A model generated the notes under the pieces. That model saw only the letters and a program-made list of their open reading frames with translations. It did not search any database and was not told the DNA's origin. A DNA stretch of 64,000 nt from Bacteroidaceae bacterium (GTDB taxonomy: Bacteria > Bacteroidota > Bacteroidia > Bacteroidales > Bacteroidaceae), in contig JAILRU010000091.1 in NCBI GenBank assembly GCA_024697945.1, forward strand, positions 27,905 to 91,904, given 5' to 3'. The position numbers and the translations under genes were made by a program. This document shows positions 13,685 to 22,903 of this stretch, piece after piece; position 1 is the first letter of the stretch, and each line of letters opens with the position of its first letter.

Positions 13685-14539
13685 TTATTTTGTCCAAGTC
13701 AAGTCGGTCTGGGTACGGGCCAGAATCTGCCAAGTACCGCGATATATGGTTGCTATGCCGTAAAGCTCTACTGGCTGCTTAGGCAGTGCAACTCCCTTGA
13801 AGTCTGCGTACGTGCTGGTACGAAGCACACATTTGCTGCCAGCATTGCCACCAGAGATGGTTCGGTTGACACAATTGCTGACGAGGCTGACGGAACCGTC
13901 ATCGGGAGCCACAATCTGCGTGCCATCACCAGAGATGGTCACGTTCTTGAGGCGTACCACCCTTCCACCCTGCTGAGCCATCGTCTTATTGGGGTCGAAG
14001 TCGATGGTGTCAACCTTCATTGCACCAAAGGCCTTTGCCTCCTCTGTTCCATCCATAATGAGACGTACGTGCTGTTTCCACGTGCTCAGTTCCATACGGC
14101 CAAGACCGCCATTATAGAGTCCGCCTATCTGAGCCTGATTGCCATAGCCGCCGATATAGAGGTCCTTCAGGCTAATCAACAACTTCTGGCCTACGGGCAT
14201 GAAAGCGCCCTGGTCCGAGCCGTTGATGCCGATGATGATGCCAGCGGTTTCGTCCTGCACGGAGATTTGTTTGTAGATATTGCCTCCGAAATCGTTGCCT
14301 GTCACAACACAGCGCAACCAGAGGTCGTCCGTAATCTGTTTGTAGTTGTCGCTGCTGATTGCGCTGCTGAATTGAGTTTGCAACTCAGCAATGGTAACGA
14401 TGGGACCTGCCACCAGGTCGTTGTTGCCGTATGGAGGCTGTGAGATGATGCTGTCAGGCACTTCCCAGTCTTTGTCTTGGCAAGCAGTCAGAGCGAATGC
14501 CCCTGCCATCAGAGCTATGATGAATGATTTCGTTTTCAT
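13685..14539 (-). CDS. DUF5689 lipoprotein
   Basis: 284 residues with lipobox (GAFALTACQDKD). The body has the DUF5689 pattern: an N-terminal TIAELQ segment, then an OB-like barrel (LWLRCVVTGNDFGGNIYKQI, ISVQDETAGIIIGI) and a second half with VRLKNVTISGDG. In Bacteroidetes, DUF5689 genes commonly sit directly beside TonB-dependent receptors, as here (38 nt after the receptor). Likely a surface-exposed ligand-binding partner that replaces SusD in this system. The ligand is unknown. Confidence 0.8.
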   Translation of the reverse strand: MKTKSFIIALMAGAFALTACQDKDWEVPDSIISQPPYGNNDLVAGPIVTIAELQTQFSSAISSDNYKQITDDLWLRCVVTGNDFGGNIYKQISVQDETAGIIIGINGSDQGAFMPVGQKLLISLKDLYIGGYGNQAQIGGLYNGGLGRMELSTWKQHVRLIMDGTEEAKAFGAMKVDTIDFDPNKTMAQQGGRVVRLKNVTISGDGTQIVAPDDGSVSLVSNCVNRTISGGNAGSKCVLRTSTYADFKGVALPKQPVELYGIATIYRGTWQILARTQTDLTWTK

Positions 14540-14577
14540 TTTAACAATAAATATTAATAATGTACATTTTCTATTGC

Positions 14578-17220
14578 TTAGAACCTGTAGTTCAGATTGA
14601 GCATGAAGTTAAAGCCCTGGGCATAGAACTTTTTGGGATTCTTCTCGAAGTTATAGGTACGCGGTTTCGTTGTAACCTCCGTGCCTGAGCCTTCTGTCTC
14701 CGTGATGCTATAGTTGCTTCGGCTCTGCTCGTAGCCGCCAGTTGAGATGTTGCGACGGTTGGTCAGGTTGCAGAGTTGCAGATTGACACTGAGGGGATTG
14801 CGGAATACAATGAACTGACGACCAATGCTGGCGTCGAGCATGAATCCGCCATTACCCTTTGCCTGAGAGGGAACATCGTATTCCCCAGCATGATAGCGGC
14901 CTGAATTCTGGAGGTTCTTCTCGTAGCGCATATTCGGGCTGTAGGAGAGGTAGATGCGGTCGTAGTAGTTGCCTGTCAAGCCGAGATACCAACGCTTGAT
15001 GCGATAGTTCAAGCCGATGCTGGCAGCAGCCAAAGGTGTTCCGCTCTGGCGCATACCCTTGTTGTGGCAAATCTCCTGATTTATCACACCAGTCGTACTG
15101 CTCATCCAGTTGACTTTTGTATCGTCAACATACTTGGCTTCGGAATAGGTTCCCAACGCGGTAAGAGTGAGAGAGCTGGTGAGCTTGATCTTTACTCCCA
15201 ACTCGACGCCATAATACTCTCTCTTGACGCCCGTTAGGCTGTTGTAGGAGAAGCTGTTGCTGTCATCATTGTAGAACTGCTGCCACTCGTTGGCATCATT
15301 GACGCGATAGTAGTAGCCCGTCAGGTTGAGGCGGAACCATCTGCCGAAATAGGCATAACCGAGCTCGGAACTGAACACCTTCTCGTTCTTGAGGGCCAGA
15401 ACGTAGTCGTTGTTCATCTCAGGACACATGAATGCAACAGATGCTCCTGGTGCCTTTTGTTCGTATGCCAAACCCACGTTAACGCCGTGACCCTTTCCAA
15501 GGTTGATGACGGAACCCAGTTTCACGCCTCCGTCGAGGAAGTGTGCCTTGCCGCTTTTGCCATAGCTGTTATCCTGGAAGAGGCCGTTGCGCATGAAGCC
15601 TTCACGCCACATCCTGCGGCCGCCAAGCTTAGCGGTAATATAATTATGTGTGATTTTCCGTTGCAGGCTGAAGTTTGTCCAAAGCTTGATATCTTGGTTC
15701 CAGAGGTCATAGTCATAGCCATAGCGGTCACCCTCGATGATCTTCTGATAACCATGATTCACGTCGTACATTGCTTCGGTTGAAGTCTGCTGATAGTCAC
15801 CTACCAGATAGGTGTTGGTATTGTGGAAGAACTCGCCACCCAGGAGGTCGTCGATGGTCCTATAGTGCGAACCACGATTGCTGAGCAGCTGAATGCCGGC
15901 ACTAAACTTCATGTCTTTATTGATGTTCCAGTCATAGGTGCTTGAGAGGTTGGACATCAGGTGATTGTTGTGACGGGCCTCAATCCAGTAGATGGCATCT
16001 GCTCCAATCTTGTTGAGCTGAGTGTTGGCGAAGTAGAGTTCGTCGAAGTTAATCTGACGATAGTGCTCATCCTGCCAATTCTCATGGCTTGTCCAGAAAG
16101 CGTCAGCATCGTAATTGTAATCGCCTTCTCTGCCCCATACATCATAATTATAAGAGGGGAAGCGCTTCCAATAATCGGGATGTGGATTTGTGCCGCTATA
16201 GTTGAGCTTTGTGCTCCTGTACTTGGCAATCTTGAGGAATGCGCTCGTAGTGAGCTTCATGTCTTCGTTGATTTTGAAGTCCCACGTGGCAAGCACACTT
16301 GGCTCGAAGGTGGTGACAATGCGGCTGGCACGTTTCTTGCCTCCCTGATAGCCCCAATAGGGGTTGTACTGATAGTCGTTGGCAAGCCAATAGGCCTCGT
16401 CTGTGCTAGCTCCCGCTGTGGCGCGTTCTGTGGGACTGCCCCAAGTGGCAAGGTTCAGCGAGTGCTTCTCGTTAATGACCTTCTGCACAGACATGAAGTA
16501 AGAGAAGCTGTTGTAGAAAGTACCCTTGACATTTGCCGTCTGCATGTTCGACCAACGATAGCCAACAGTTCCGAAAAAGGCCCATCCATCATTGCTCAAA
16601 CCTGTGCCAAAGGAATACATGCCTCGCAAGGTATAGTTGCGGTTGGTGCCGGAAAGGGTTACCTTATGATCAGCCGCCATCTGGCTGGCTCGCAAGTTGT
16701 AATTACTACTGCCACCTATGGCGCTGAAGGAAAAGTTGTTGGGGTCAAAAGGTCCTACATCGTCCTTGTTGCGAACGGCATCATTCATGCCACCGATTGT
16801 AGAATAGGTGAAACGACCGTTCTCCGGATTGTTGACCTGCACGCCATTCATGTAAACGTCGTTATAGGCATTGTCCAAGGCACGATACTTGAACCAGATA
16901 CCAGTCCAAGCCCAGCTAATCTGACTGGCATAGACGTTAGTGGTGGAATTAATATGGATGACGTCGGAAGTGATGTCATCATTTTCGCCAAGTTGGGATT
17001 CTGTGAAGGTGAAGTTGCTATCATCGGACAGCATTTCCTCCTCCACGCTGCTAAGCGTATCCACGACCGCAGTCTCTATGGTCTGGGCATAGCTCAAAGG
17101 CGCGACCAGGTAAAGCGAGGCTGCGATTAAGCGAGGGCAAAACAAAGATGTTTTTCGTTTTGCCGAGTGCAAACAAGCTCGAACGGAAATCAAGCTCGGT
17201 AGCAGATGTTTAATTTTCAT
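14578..17220 (-). CDS. TonB-dependent outer-membrane receptor (no SusD partner)
   Basis: 880 residues. The plug domain starts soon after the signal peptide (SDVIHINSTTNVYASQISWA, YMNGVQVNNPENG), without the usual carboxypeptidase-like N-terminal domain. The remainder is a 22-strand-type barrel ending in aromatic strands (GFNMLNLNYRF). It imports a ligand across the outer membrane using TonB energy. First gene of a minus-strand operon with DUF5689 and OB-fold lipoproteins, and divergent from a secreted nuclease-type enzyme, which suggests uptake of products of phosphoester cleavage. The signal region is unusually long (about 46 residues): residues about 12-30 are encoded by an inverted repeat (17136-17143 with 17157-17164) resembling intergenic DNA. 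A shorter start could exist downstream, but no in-frame ATG precedes the hydrophobic core. Confidence 0.85.
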   Translation of the reverse strand: MKIKHLLPSLISVRACLHSAKRKTSLFCPRLIAASLYLVAPLSYAQTIETAVVDTLSSVEEEMLSDDSNFTFTESQLGENDDITSDVIHINSTTNVYASQISWAWTGIWFKYRALDNAYNDVYMNGVQVNNPENGRFTYSTIGGMNDAVRNKDDVGPFDPNNFSFSAIGGSSNYNLRASQMAADHKVTLSGTNRNYTLRGMYSFGTGLSNDGWAFFGTVGYRWSNMQTANVKGTFYNSFSYFMSVQKVINEKHSLNLATWGSPTERATAGASTDEAYWLANDYQYNPYWGYQGGKKRASRIVTTFEPSVLATWDFKINEDMKLTTSAFLKIAKYRSTKLNYSGTNPHPDYWKRFPSYNYDVWGREGDYNYDADAFWTSHENWQDEHYRQINFDELYFANTQLNKIGADAIYWIEARHNNHLMSNLSSTYDWNINKDMKFSAGIQLLSNRGSHYRTIDDLLGGEFFHNTNTYLVGDYQQTSTEAMYDVNHGYQKIIEGDRYGYDYDLWNQDIKLWTNFSLQRKITHNYITAKLGGRRMWREGFMRNGLFQDNSYGKSGKAHFLDGGVKLGSVINLGKGHGVNVGLAYEQKAPGASVAFMCPEMNNDYVLALKNEKVFSSELGYAYFGRWFRLNLTGYYYRVNDANEWQQFYNDDSNSFSYNSLTGVKREYYGVELGVKIKLTSSLTLTALGTYSEAKYVDDTKVNWMSSTTGVINQEICHNKGMRQSGTPLAAASIGLNYRIKRWYLGLTGNYYDRIYLSYSPNMRYEKNLQNSGRYHAGEYDVPSQAKGNGGFMLDASIGRQFIVFRNPLSVNLQLCNLTNRRNISTGGYEQSRSNYSITETEGSGTEVTTKPRTYNFEKNPKKFYAQGFNFMLNLNYRF

Positions 17221-17254
17221 GTGTGTATTGTGTTAAATTTGTTTATTTATGGTG

Positions 17255-17262
17255 CAAACTTA
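17255..17262 (-). promoter_or_regulatory. Promoter minus-7 box for the TonB-receptor operon
   Basis: TAAGTTTG on the minus strand, 35 nt before the ATG at 17220; good fit to TAnnTTTG. Confidence 0.55.
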
Positions 17263-17336
17263 TAAAAAAATATACTATCTTTGGCAAGTTAGGGCATATT
17301 TTTTTTATTAAATGTACAATCTACCCTAAAAAGTAT

Positions 17337-17344
17337 TAACTTTG
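17337..17344 (+). promoter_or_regulatory. Promoter minus-7 box for the EEP gene
   Basis: TAACTTTG followed by CAATATG; 31 nt before the chosen ATG at 17375. The two divergent promoters lie about 75 nt apart, so shared regulation is possible. Confidence 0.55.
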
Positions 17345-17374
17345 CAATATGAAATTATGAATATACGATTAGAT

Positions 17375-18418
17375 ATGAAACGAACTTTCATTGTCCTTGC
17401 AGCAGCGCTCCTGTTCTGCGTTGCCTACTCTGGTGCACAGGACCGTAAACTCATGGTCCACGCGGTTGGTTTCTACAACCTTGAAAATCTATTCGACACT
17501 TGCCACGATGCTCACAAGCTCGATTATGACTTTCTGCCAGACGGCTCCTTCCATTGGAACAAACATAAGTACACCAACAAATTGAATAACATGGCCCGAG
17601 TGCTCTGCGACATGGGTACTGACAAACTGCCATATGGTGCCAGCATCATCGGTGTAACCGAAGTGGAAAACGATAGGGCGCTTGATGACCTGATGGCTGT
17701 GCCTTGCATGCAAAGTCGCGGCTACAAGTATATTCATTTCGAAGGTCCCGACAAACGCGGTGTGGATTGTGCACTAATCTACAATCCCAAAGCATTTCAT
17801 GTAACGAAGGCTTTCCATAAACTCTACGTCTATGAGAACGGCGACACGGCTCGCAAGACACGTCCCTTCCTCTGCGTACAAGGAAAGTTGGCGGGCGATG
17901 ATCTCACCGTCGTGGTGTGCCACTGGCCAAGCCGCGGACACGAAAACATCTTCCGCGAATACGCAGGCAAACAGGTACGTGCCTTGACCGATAGCATCCG
18001 ACAGGCAGACCCCACTCAGCACATCATGGTGATGGGTGACATGAACGACGACCCGGATAATAATTCTATGGCAAAACGTCTGGGGGCCCGCCGCAAGATG
18101 AAGGATGTGGGCGAAGGTGACTTCTACAATCCCTGGTGGGACGTCCTGCGCAGCAAAGGTCAGGGCACTCTCACCTATCAGGGCGCATGGAACCTGTTCG
18201 ACCAGATTGTCTGCTCGCGTAACATGCTTGACCTGGAAGGAACAAAAGAATACAAGGAGCTCACCCTCTATGGCTACCATATCTTCAAGCGCGATTATCT
18301 GATGCAGCAGGATGGCAAGTACAGAGGTACGCCCAAACGAACCCATGCTGGCGGTATATGGCTCAACGGCTTCAGTGACCACTTGCCGACAGTGACCTAC
18401 ATCGTGAAGGCACAGTGA
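17375..18418 (+). CDS. Secreted endonuclease/exonuclease/phosphatase family protein
   Basis: 347 residues from ATG 17375, which opens the signal peptide (MKRTFIVLAAALLFCVAYSGAQ). Family motifs are in order: GFYNLENLFDTCHD, GVTEVEND (metal-binding Glu), VVVCHWPSRGHE (catalytic His), MVMGDMNDDPDN (Asp/Asn) and FSDHLPT (catalytic Asp-His). Proteins of this fold cleave phosphodiester or phosphomonoester bonds in DNA, RNA or lipids with Mg2+. Divergent from the TonB receptor/DUF5689 operon, a pairing that suggests extracellular or periplasmic digestion of nucleic acid or a related phosphoester before uptake. Substrate is not determined by sequence. Confidence 0.85.
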   Translation: MKRTFIVLAAALLFCVAYSGAQDRKLMVHAVGFYNLENLFDTCHDAHKLDYDFLPDGSFHWNKHKYTNKLNNMARVLCDMGTDKLPYGASIIGVTEVENDRALDDLMAVPCMQSRGYKYIHFEGPDKRGVDCALIYNPKAFHVTKAFHKLYVYENGDTARKTRPFLCVQGKLAGDDLTVVVCHWPSRGHENIFREYAGKQVRALTDSIRQADPTQHIMVMGDMNDDPDNNSMAKRLGARRKMKDVGEGDFYNPWWDVLRSKGQGTLTYQGAWNLFDQIVCSRNMLDLEGTKEYKELTLYGYHIFKRDYLMQQDGKYRGTPKRTHAGGIWLNGFSDHLPTVTYIVKAQ

Positions 18419-18512
18419 GGGATTAAGGATTAAAGATTAGGGATGCAAAGCAGACTTAGCAAAAGTTAAGCAAAGAGGAAAAAACTCTAAACCCTAATCC
18501 CTAAACTCTAAA
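18419..18512 (+). repeat. Intergenic low-complexity words (GATTAAGG, CTAAACCC)
   Basis: GGATTAAAGATTAGGG and its near-complement AAACCCTAATCCCTAAACTC occur on either side of a short unique stretch, so the two blocks could pair. The same word recurs after the aldolase gene (19605-19652). Confidence 0.6.
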
Positions 18513-18521
18513 CTTTTTTCG

Positions 18522-18529
18522 TACCTTTG
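18522..18529 (+). promoter_or_regulatory. Promoter minus-7 box for fba
   Basis: TACCTTTG followed by CGCCGC, giving a leader of about 70 nt before the ATG at 18606. Strong consensus match. Confidence 0.65.
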
Positions 18530-18605
18530 CGCCGCAATTTTAGGATTTGCACCTGGAAATTTGAGAAATAAATAGTAATTTTTAAATAGTTAAATCGTAA
18601 ATCTT

Positions 18606-19604
18606 ATGACAAGTTACAAAGAACTCGGCCTGGTGAACACTCGTGAGATGTTCGCAAAGGCAGTGGCTGGCGGCTATGCCATCCCCGCATTCAACTTCAA
18701 CACACTCGAACAGATGCAGGCCATCATTCAGGCTGCCGTAGAGACTAAGTCTCCCGTCATCATGCAGGTCAGCAAGGGTGCTCGCAACTATGCAAACGGC
18801 ACCATCCTTCGCTACATGGCACAGGGTGCTGTAGAATACGCAAAGGAACTGGGTTGCGAAAAGCCTCAGATTGTTCTGCACCTCGACCACGGTGACACCT
18901 TCGAACTCTGCAAGGACTGTATCGACAATGGTTTCTCCAGCGTCATGATTGACGGCTCCAGCCTTCCCTACGAGGAGAATATCGCCCTGACAAAGAAGGT
19001 CGTTGAGTATGCCCACAAGTTCGATGTAACCGTTGAGGCTGAGCTGGGTGTATTGGCAGGCGTTGAGGATGAGGTTGCCAGCGAGGTTTCCCACTATACA
19101 AAGCCTGAAGAGGTTGTTGACTTCAGCACCCGCAGCGGTTGCGACAGTCTGGCCATCTCTATCGGCACCAGCCACGGCGCATACAAGTTCACTCCCGAGC
19201 AGTGCACACGCGACCCGAAGACCGGTAAGCTCGTGCCTCCCCCATTGGCATTCGACATCCTGCACGAGATTGAGAAGAAGCTGCCTGGCTTCCCCATCGT
19301 ACTGCACGGTTCTTCTTCTGTTCCTCAGGACGAGGTTGATACTATCAACGCACACGGTGGCAAGCTGCCCGATGCAGTAGGTATCCCCGAAGAGCAGCTC
19401 CGCGAGGCCAGCAAGAGCGCTGTCTGCAAGATTAACATCGACAGCGACAGCCGTCTGGCTATGACCGCTGCCATTCGCAAGCACTTCGACGAGAAGCCCG
19501 GTGACTTCGATCCCCGTCAGTACCTGAAGCCCGCTCGCGAGAACATGAAGAAGATGTACATCCACAAGATTGTGGAGGTGCTGGGCAGCAACGACAAACT
19601 CTAA
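18606..19604 (+). CDS. fba: Class II fructose-bisphosphate aldolase
   Basis: 332 residues. It carries the zinc site and active-site motifs of class II aldolases: VLHLDHGDTFELCKD, VEAELGVLAGVEDE and LAISIGTSHGAYKF, and near the end KINIDSDSRLAMTAAIRKHF. It splits fructose 1,6-bisphosphate into dihydroxyacetone phosphate and glyceraldehyde 3-phosphate in glycolysis/gluconeogenesis. Monocistronic, with its own promoter and a strong terminator at 19661. Confidence 0.95.
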   Translation: MTSYKELGLVNTREMFAKAVAGGYAIPAFNFNTLEQMQAIIQAAVETKSPVIMQVSKGARNYANGTILRYMAQGAVEYAKELGCEKPQIVLHLDHGDTFELCKDCIDNGFSSVMIDGSSLPYEENIALTKKVVEYAHKFDVTVEAELGVLAGVEDEVASEVSHYTKPEEVVDFSTRSGCDSLAISIGTSHGAYKFTPEQCTRDPKTGKLVPPPLAFDILHEIEKKLPGFPIVLHGSSSVPQDEVDTINAHGGKLPDAVGIPEEQLREASKSAVCKINIDSDSRLAMTAAIRKHFDEKPGDFDPRQYLKPARENMKKMYIHKIVEVLGSNDKL

Positions 19605-19660
19605 TCGGATTAAAGATTATAGATTAGGGTTTAAAGATTAGACTCTAATCTATTCAGAGT

Positions 19661-19688
19661 AAAGGCACAGAAATGTGCCTTTTTTTTG
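19661..19688 (+). terminator. Rho-independent terminator after fba
   Basis: AAGGCACAGAAATGTGCCTT forms a perfect 8-bp stem with a 4-nt loop, followed by a T tract. Confidence 0.85.
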
Positions 19689-19741
19689 TTGGTTAAGCAA
19701 AGATTTTGATTTTTGTATTTTGTATTTTGAATTAAAAGCCG

Positions 19742-19764
19742 TAACTTTGCGCACCAAAGTGCGC
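19742..19764 (+). promoter_or_regulatory. Promoter minus-7 box with small hairpin at the transcript start
   Basis: TAACTTTG (19742-19749) lies directly before GCGCACCAAAGTGCGC, a perfect hairpin that would be at the very 5' end of the lptF-like message; the ATG is at 19773. Confidence 0.55.
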
Positions 19765-19772
19765 ACGAGAGG

Positions 19773-21680
19773 ATGAGGATTATAAAGAAGCTCGACATAT
19801 ACATCATAAAGGGGTTCCTGCTACTCTTTGCAGGTACCTTCTTCATTTGTCTCTTCATCTTCGTTATGCAGTTCCTGTGGAAATGGATGGGCGACCTCAT
19901 AGGCAAGGGACTCACCATAGACCTGCTGGCAAAATTCTTCTGGTACAGTAGCCTGACGCTCATTCCAATGTCAATTCCGTTGGCTGTCCTGTTGGCCAGT
20001 CTTATTTCCTTCGGTAATCTGGGCGAGCGCTTCGAGCTGCTCAGCATGAAGGCAGCCGGTATCCCCCTCATCCGTATCCTCATGCCGCTCATTTTTGTTG
20101 CCGCACTCATCTGTGGCTGTAGCTTCTATTTCCAGAATAAAGTCAGTCCGTATGCCACCCGTGAGTTGTCCCGCCTGGCATGGAGTATGCGCCAGAAAAG
20201 TCCCGAGCTGGAAATTCCTGAGGGCGTCTTCTATAGCGAAATACCTGGCTACAACCTCTTTGTCGAGCACAAAGACCCAGTTACAGGTATGCTCTATGGG
20301 ATGATGATTTACACCAATACAGGCGGATACAACGACACACAGATTGTGCTGGCTGACAGCGGACGCCTGCAGAGCACAGCCGACAAGATGCACCTCAAGC
20401 TGACGCTTTGGGGCGGCGAACGCTTCCGCAACATGGATGCTCAGCAAGGTTCTATGCTCCGTGCCAACGTGCCATATATGCGCGAGTCGTTCATACAGGA
20501 GGAAGACATCATTCCCTTCGACGGCAACTTCAACCTGATGGATGCCGACCTCTTTACTCACAATGCACAGACGAAGGACCTTAACGAAATAGAGCACAGT
20601 ATCGATTCCCTGAGACACAAAGCGGACAGCACAAAACATGCCATCTACTCCAACATCCAGCAATGGCACTTGCGCAAGACGATTCCTGCCGGGTACTCCG
20701 ACTCACTCAACATTGTGGAGCAGGCAAAACAGATGCAGCCATTCGACTCGCTCTACATGGCATTGACCGACGAACAGCGCATCAGGGCGTGGAGAGGTGC
20801 CTTGAACCGAGCCGAGACAATGCAGGCGGAATGCCAGTTTCGCGCTTTGGAGACAGGCGACAGGAACTTGAGTCTGCGCAAGCATCGCATAGAGTGGTAC
20901 AAGAAATACACCATGAGCCTGGCTTGTCTGCTCTTCTTCTTCATCGGAGCGCCTCTGGGAGCCATCATCCGCAAGGGTGGACTGGGTGTCCCTGTAGTGG
21001 TTAGCGTCATCATCTTCATATTCTACTACATCATCAATCAGGCAGGCGAGAACAATGCAAAGGTTGATGTTTGGACAGTAGAGAGCGGCACCTGGCTCAG
21101 TTCCCTTGTTCTTCTCTCCACAGGCATCTTCCTGACGCATAAGGCCAACAATGACAGCGTAGTATTTGACATGGAGGGTTATCGGAAGTTCTTTATGAAA
21201 CTACTTGGTTTGCGTATTTCCAGGAAACTCAGCCGTAAAGAGGTTATCATCCACAACCCCGATTATCCCAAATGCTATCATGAAATGGAGCAACTGATAG
21301 AAGACAGCAAGGCTTATTCCGCCACCCATAATCTACTGATGATGCCGTCCTATTGGAACATCTTCTTCCACTATCAGGAAGATACCACCGTAAGGGGAAT
21401 CAGCGAAAGGCTGGAGGCTTTAATAAAAGAGTTGCACAATAGCAAGCACAATTATATCATTGCCCTGATAAATATGATTCCCTACATCATACCAGATGCT
21501 CACACCCGCCCTTTCAAGAATCCTCGCTACAACAAATGGGCTGGCATCATATTGCCTGTTGGTCTGTTTCTATGGCTGAGACTATGGAGATTCCAGCTCC
21601 GTCTGAGCCGCGACCTTGACAAGCTTCAAGAGGTGGGACAAGTAATAATGAGAAAAATCAAACAAGAATATGGATTGTAA
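19773..21680 (+). CDS. LptF/LptG (YjgP/YjgQ) family permease
   Basis: 635 residues, longer than the proteobacterial form, as in other Bacteroidetes. Three N-terminal membrane segments ([40 protein letters not shown]; a third near [13 protein letters not shown]), the family motif [18 protein letters not shown], a periplasmic beta-jellyroll, then three more segments ([20 protein letters not shown]). LptF/G are the inner-membrane subunits of the LptB2FG transporter that extracts lipopolysaccharide for export. Only one copy is here. The extra C-terminal 150 residues hold two further hydrophobic parts. The stop overlaps the start of ribBA by 11 nt, indicating coupled translation. Confidence 0.85.
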   Translation: MRIIKKLDIYIIKGFLLLFAGTFFICLFIFVMQFLWKWMGDLIGKGLTIDLLAKFFWYSSLTLIPMSIPLAVLLASLISFGNLGERFELLSMKAAGIPLIRILMPLIFVAALICGCSFYFQNKVSPYATRELSRLAWSMRQKSPELEIPEGVFYSEIPGYNLFVEHKDPVTGMLYGMMIYTNTGGYNDTQIVLADSGRLQSTADKMHLKLTLWGGERFRNMDAQQGSMLRANVPYMRESFIQEEDIIPFDGNFNLMDADLFTHNAQTKDLNEIEHSIDSLRHKADSTKHAIYSNIQQWHLRKTIPAGYSDSLNIVEQAKQMQPFDSLYMALTDEQRIRAWRGALNRAETMQAECQFRALETGDRNLSLRKHRIEWYKKYTMSLACLLFFFIGAPLGAIIRKGGLGVPVVVSVIIFIFYYIINQAGENNAKVDVWTVESGTWLSSLVLLSTGIFLTHKANNDSVVFDMEGYRKFFMKLLGLRISRKLSRKEVIIHNPDYPKCYHEMEQLIEDSKAYSATHNLLMMPSYWNIFFHYQEDTTVRGISERLEALIKELHNSKHNYIIALINMIPYIIPDAHTRPFKNPRYNKWAGIILPVGLFLWLRLWRFQLRLSRDLDKLQEVGQVIMRKIKQEYGL

Positions 21681-22869
21681 ATTAAGCACAATAGAAGCGG
21701 CACTAGATGATTTCCGCCAAGGAAAGTTCGTCATCGTGGTTGACGACGAGGACCGAGAGAACGAGGGCGACTTCATCACAGCAGCCGAAATGATAACCCC
21801 AGAGAAGGTCAACTTCATGCTGCGTAACGGACGCGGCGTGCTCTGCGCACCCATTACGATGAGCCGGGCCAAAGAACTGGAGTTGGACCATCAAGTGGAA
21901 GACAATACCAGCATGCTGGGTACTCCGTTCACCGTAACAGTGGATTTGCTCGAGGGCTGTACCACAGGCGTCAGCACACATGACCGTGCTGCCACCATCC
22001 GCGCTTTGGCAGACCCCTCGCGCAAGCCGGCTGACTTCGGCCGACCTGGTCACATCAATCCGCTCTACGCTCAGGACAAGGGCGTGTTGCGTCGAGCCGG
22101 ACACACGGAGGCAGCAGTCGATTTGGCACGCCTCTCAGGGCTTCAACCTGCATCAGCCCTCATCGAAATTCTCAACGAGGACGGCACAATGGCCCGTATG
22201 CCTCAGCTACAGGAGGTTGCTAAAGAGCACGGCTTGAAGATTATCACTATCCGCGACCTGATAGCCTATCGTCTGCTTCAGGAATCCCTTGTGGAGAAAG
22301 GCGTTGAGGCAGAGCTTCCTACAGTCTATGGCAACTTCCACATCATTCCATTTCGCCAGAAAAGCAACGGATTGGAGCATGTGGTACTCTTCAAGGGCGA
22401 GTGGCAGGAAGACGAACCGATACTGGTGCGTATGCACTCCAGCTGTATGACGGGCGACATCTTCGGCAGCTGTCGTTGCGACTGTGGCGAACAGCTCCAC
22501 AAGTCCATGCGTATGATTGAACGCGAAGGAAAAGGCCTCATTGTCTATCTCAGCCAAGAAGGACGAGGCATCGGATTGATGAACAAGATTGCTGCTTACA
22601 AATTGCAGGAGCAGGGAGACGATACCGTAGATGCCAATATCCACCTTGGCTTCCGTCCCGACGAGCGCGAGTATGGTGTGGGGGCACAGATTCTGCACGA
22701 GATGGGTGTCAGCAAAATCCGTCTCATCACTAACAACCCCGTCAAGCGCGTCGGACTAGAGAGCTACGGACTGGAGATTGTGGAGAATGTCCCCATCGTC
22801 GTCGAGCCCAACGAATACAATCGCCGCTACCTCGAGACAAAAAGGATCCGCATGGGGCACAAACTTTAG
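21670..22869 (+). CDS. ribBA: Bifunctional 3,4-dihydroxy-2-butanone-4-phosphate synthase / GTP cyclohydrolase II
   Basis: 399 residues. The N-terminal RibB half (about 1-205) has [12 protein letters not shown] and [15 protein letters not shown]; the C-terminal RibA half has the zinc-binding cluster [20 protein letters not shown], then QEGRGIGL and [12 protein letters not shown]. It supplies both branch precursors of riboflavin from ribulose 5-phosphate and GTP. Both active sites look intact. The start overlaps the upstream lptF-like gene by 11 nt and the aminotransferase gene follows 34 nt downstream. Confidence 0.95.
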   Translation: MDCKLSTIEAALDDFRQGKFVIVVDDEDRENEGDFITAAEMITPEKVNFMLRNGRGVLCAPITMSRAKELELDHQVEDNTSMLGTPFTVTVDLLEGCTTGVSTHDRAATIRALADPSRKPADFGRPGHINPLYAQDKGVLRRAGHTEAAVDLARLSGLQPASALIEILNEDGTMARMPQLQEVAKEHGLKIITIRDLIAYRLLQESLVEKGVEAELPTVYGNFHIIPFRQKSNGLEHVVLFKGEWQEDEPILVRMHSSCMTGDIFGSCRCDCGEQLHKSMRMIEREGKGLIVYLSQEGRGIGLMNKIAAYKLQEQGDDTVDANIHLGFRPDEREYGVGAQILHEMGVSKIRLITNNPVKRVGLESYGLEIVENVPIVVEPNEYNRRYLETKRIRMGHKL

Positions 22870-22903
22870 GAATTCAAAATTAATTAATTCAAAATTCAAG
22901 GAT

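Noticed and set aside
22778..22903. Upstream extension of the aminotransferase
   Set aside because: The extra 42 codons overlap ribBA and spacer words; the conserved family start is at 22904 (MNTNLSERL).
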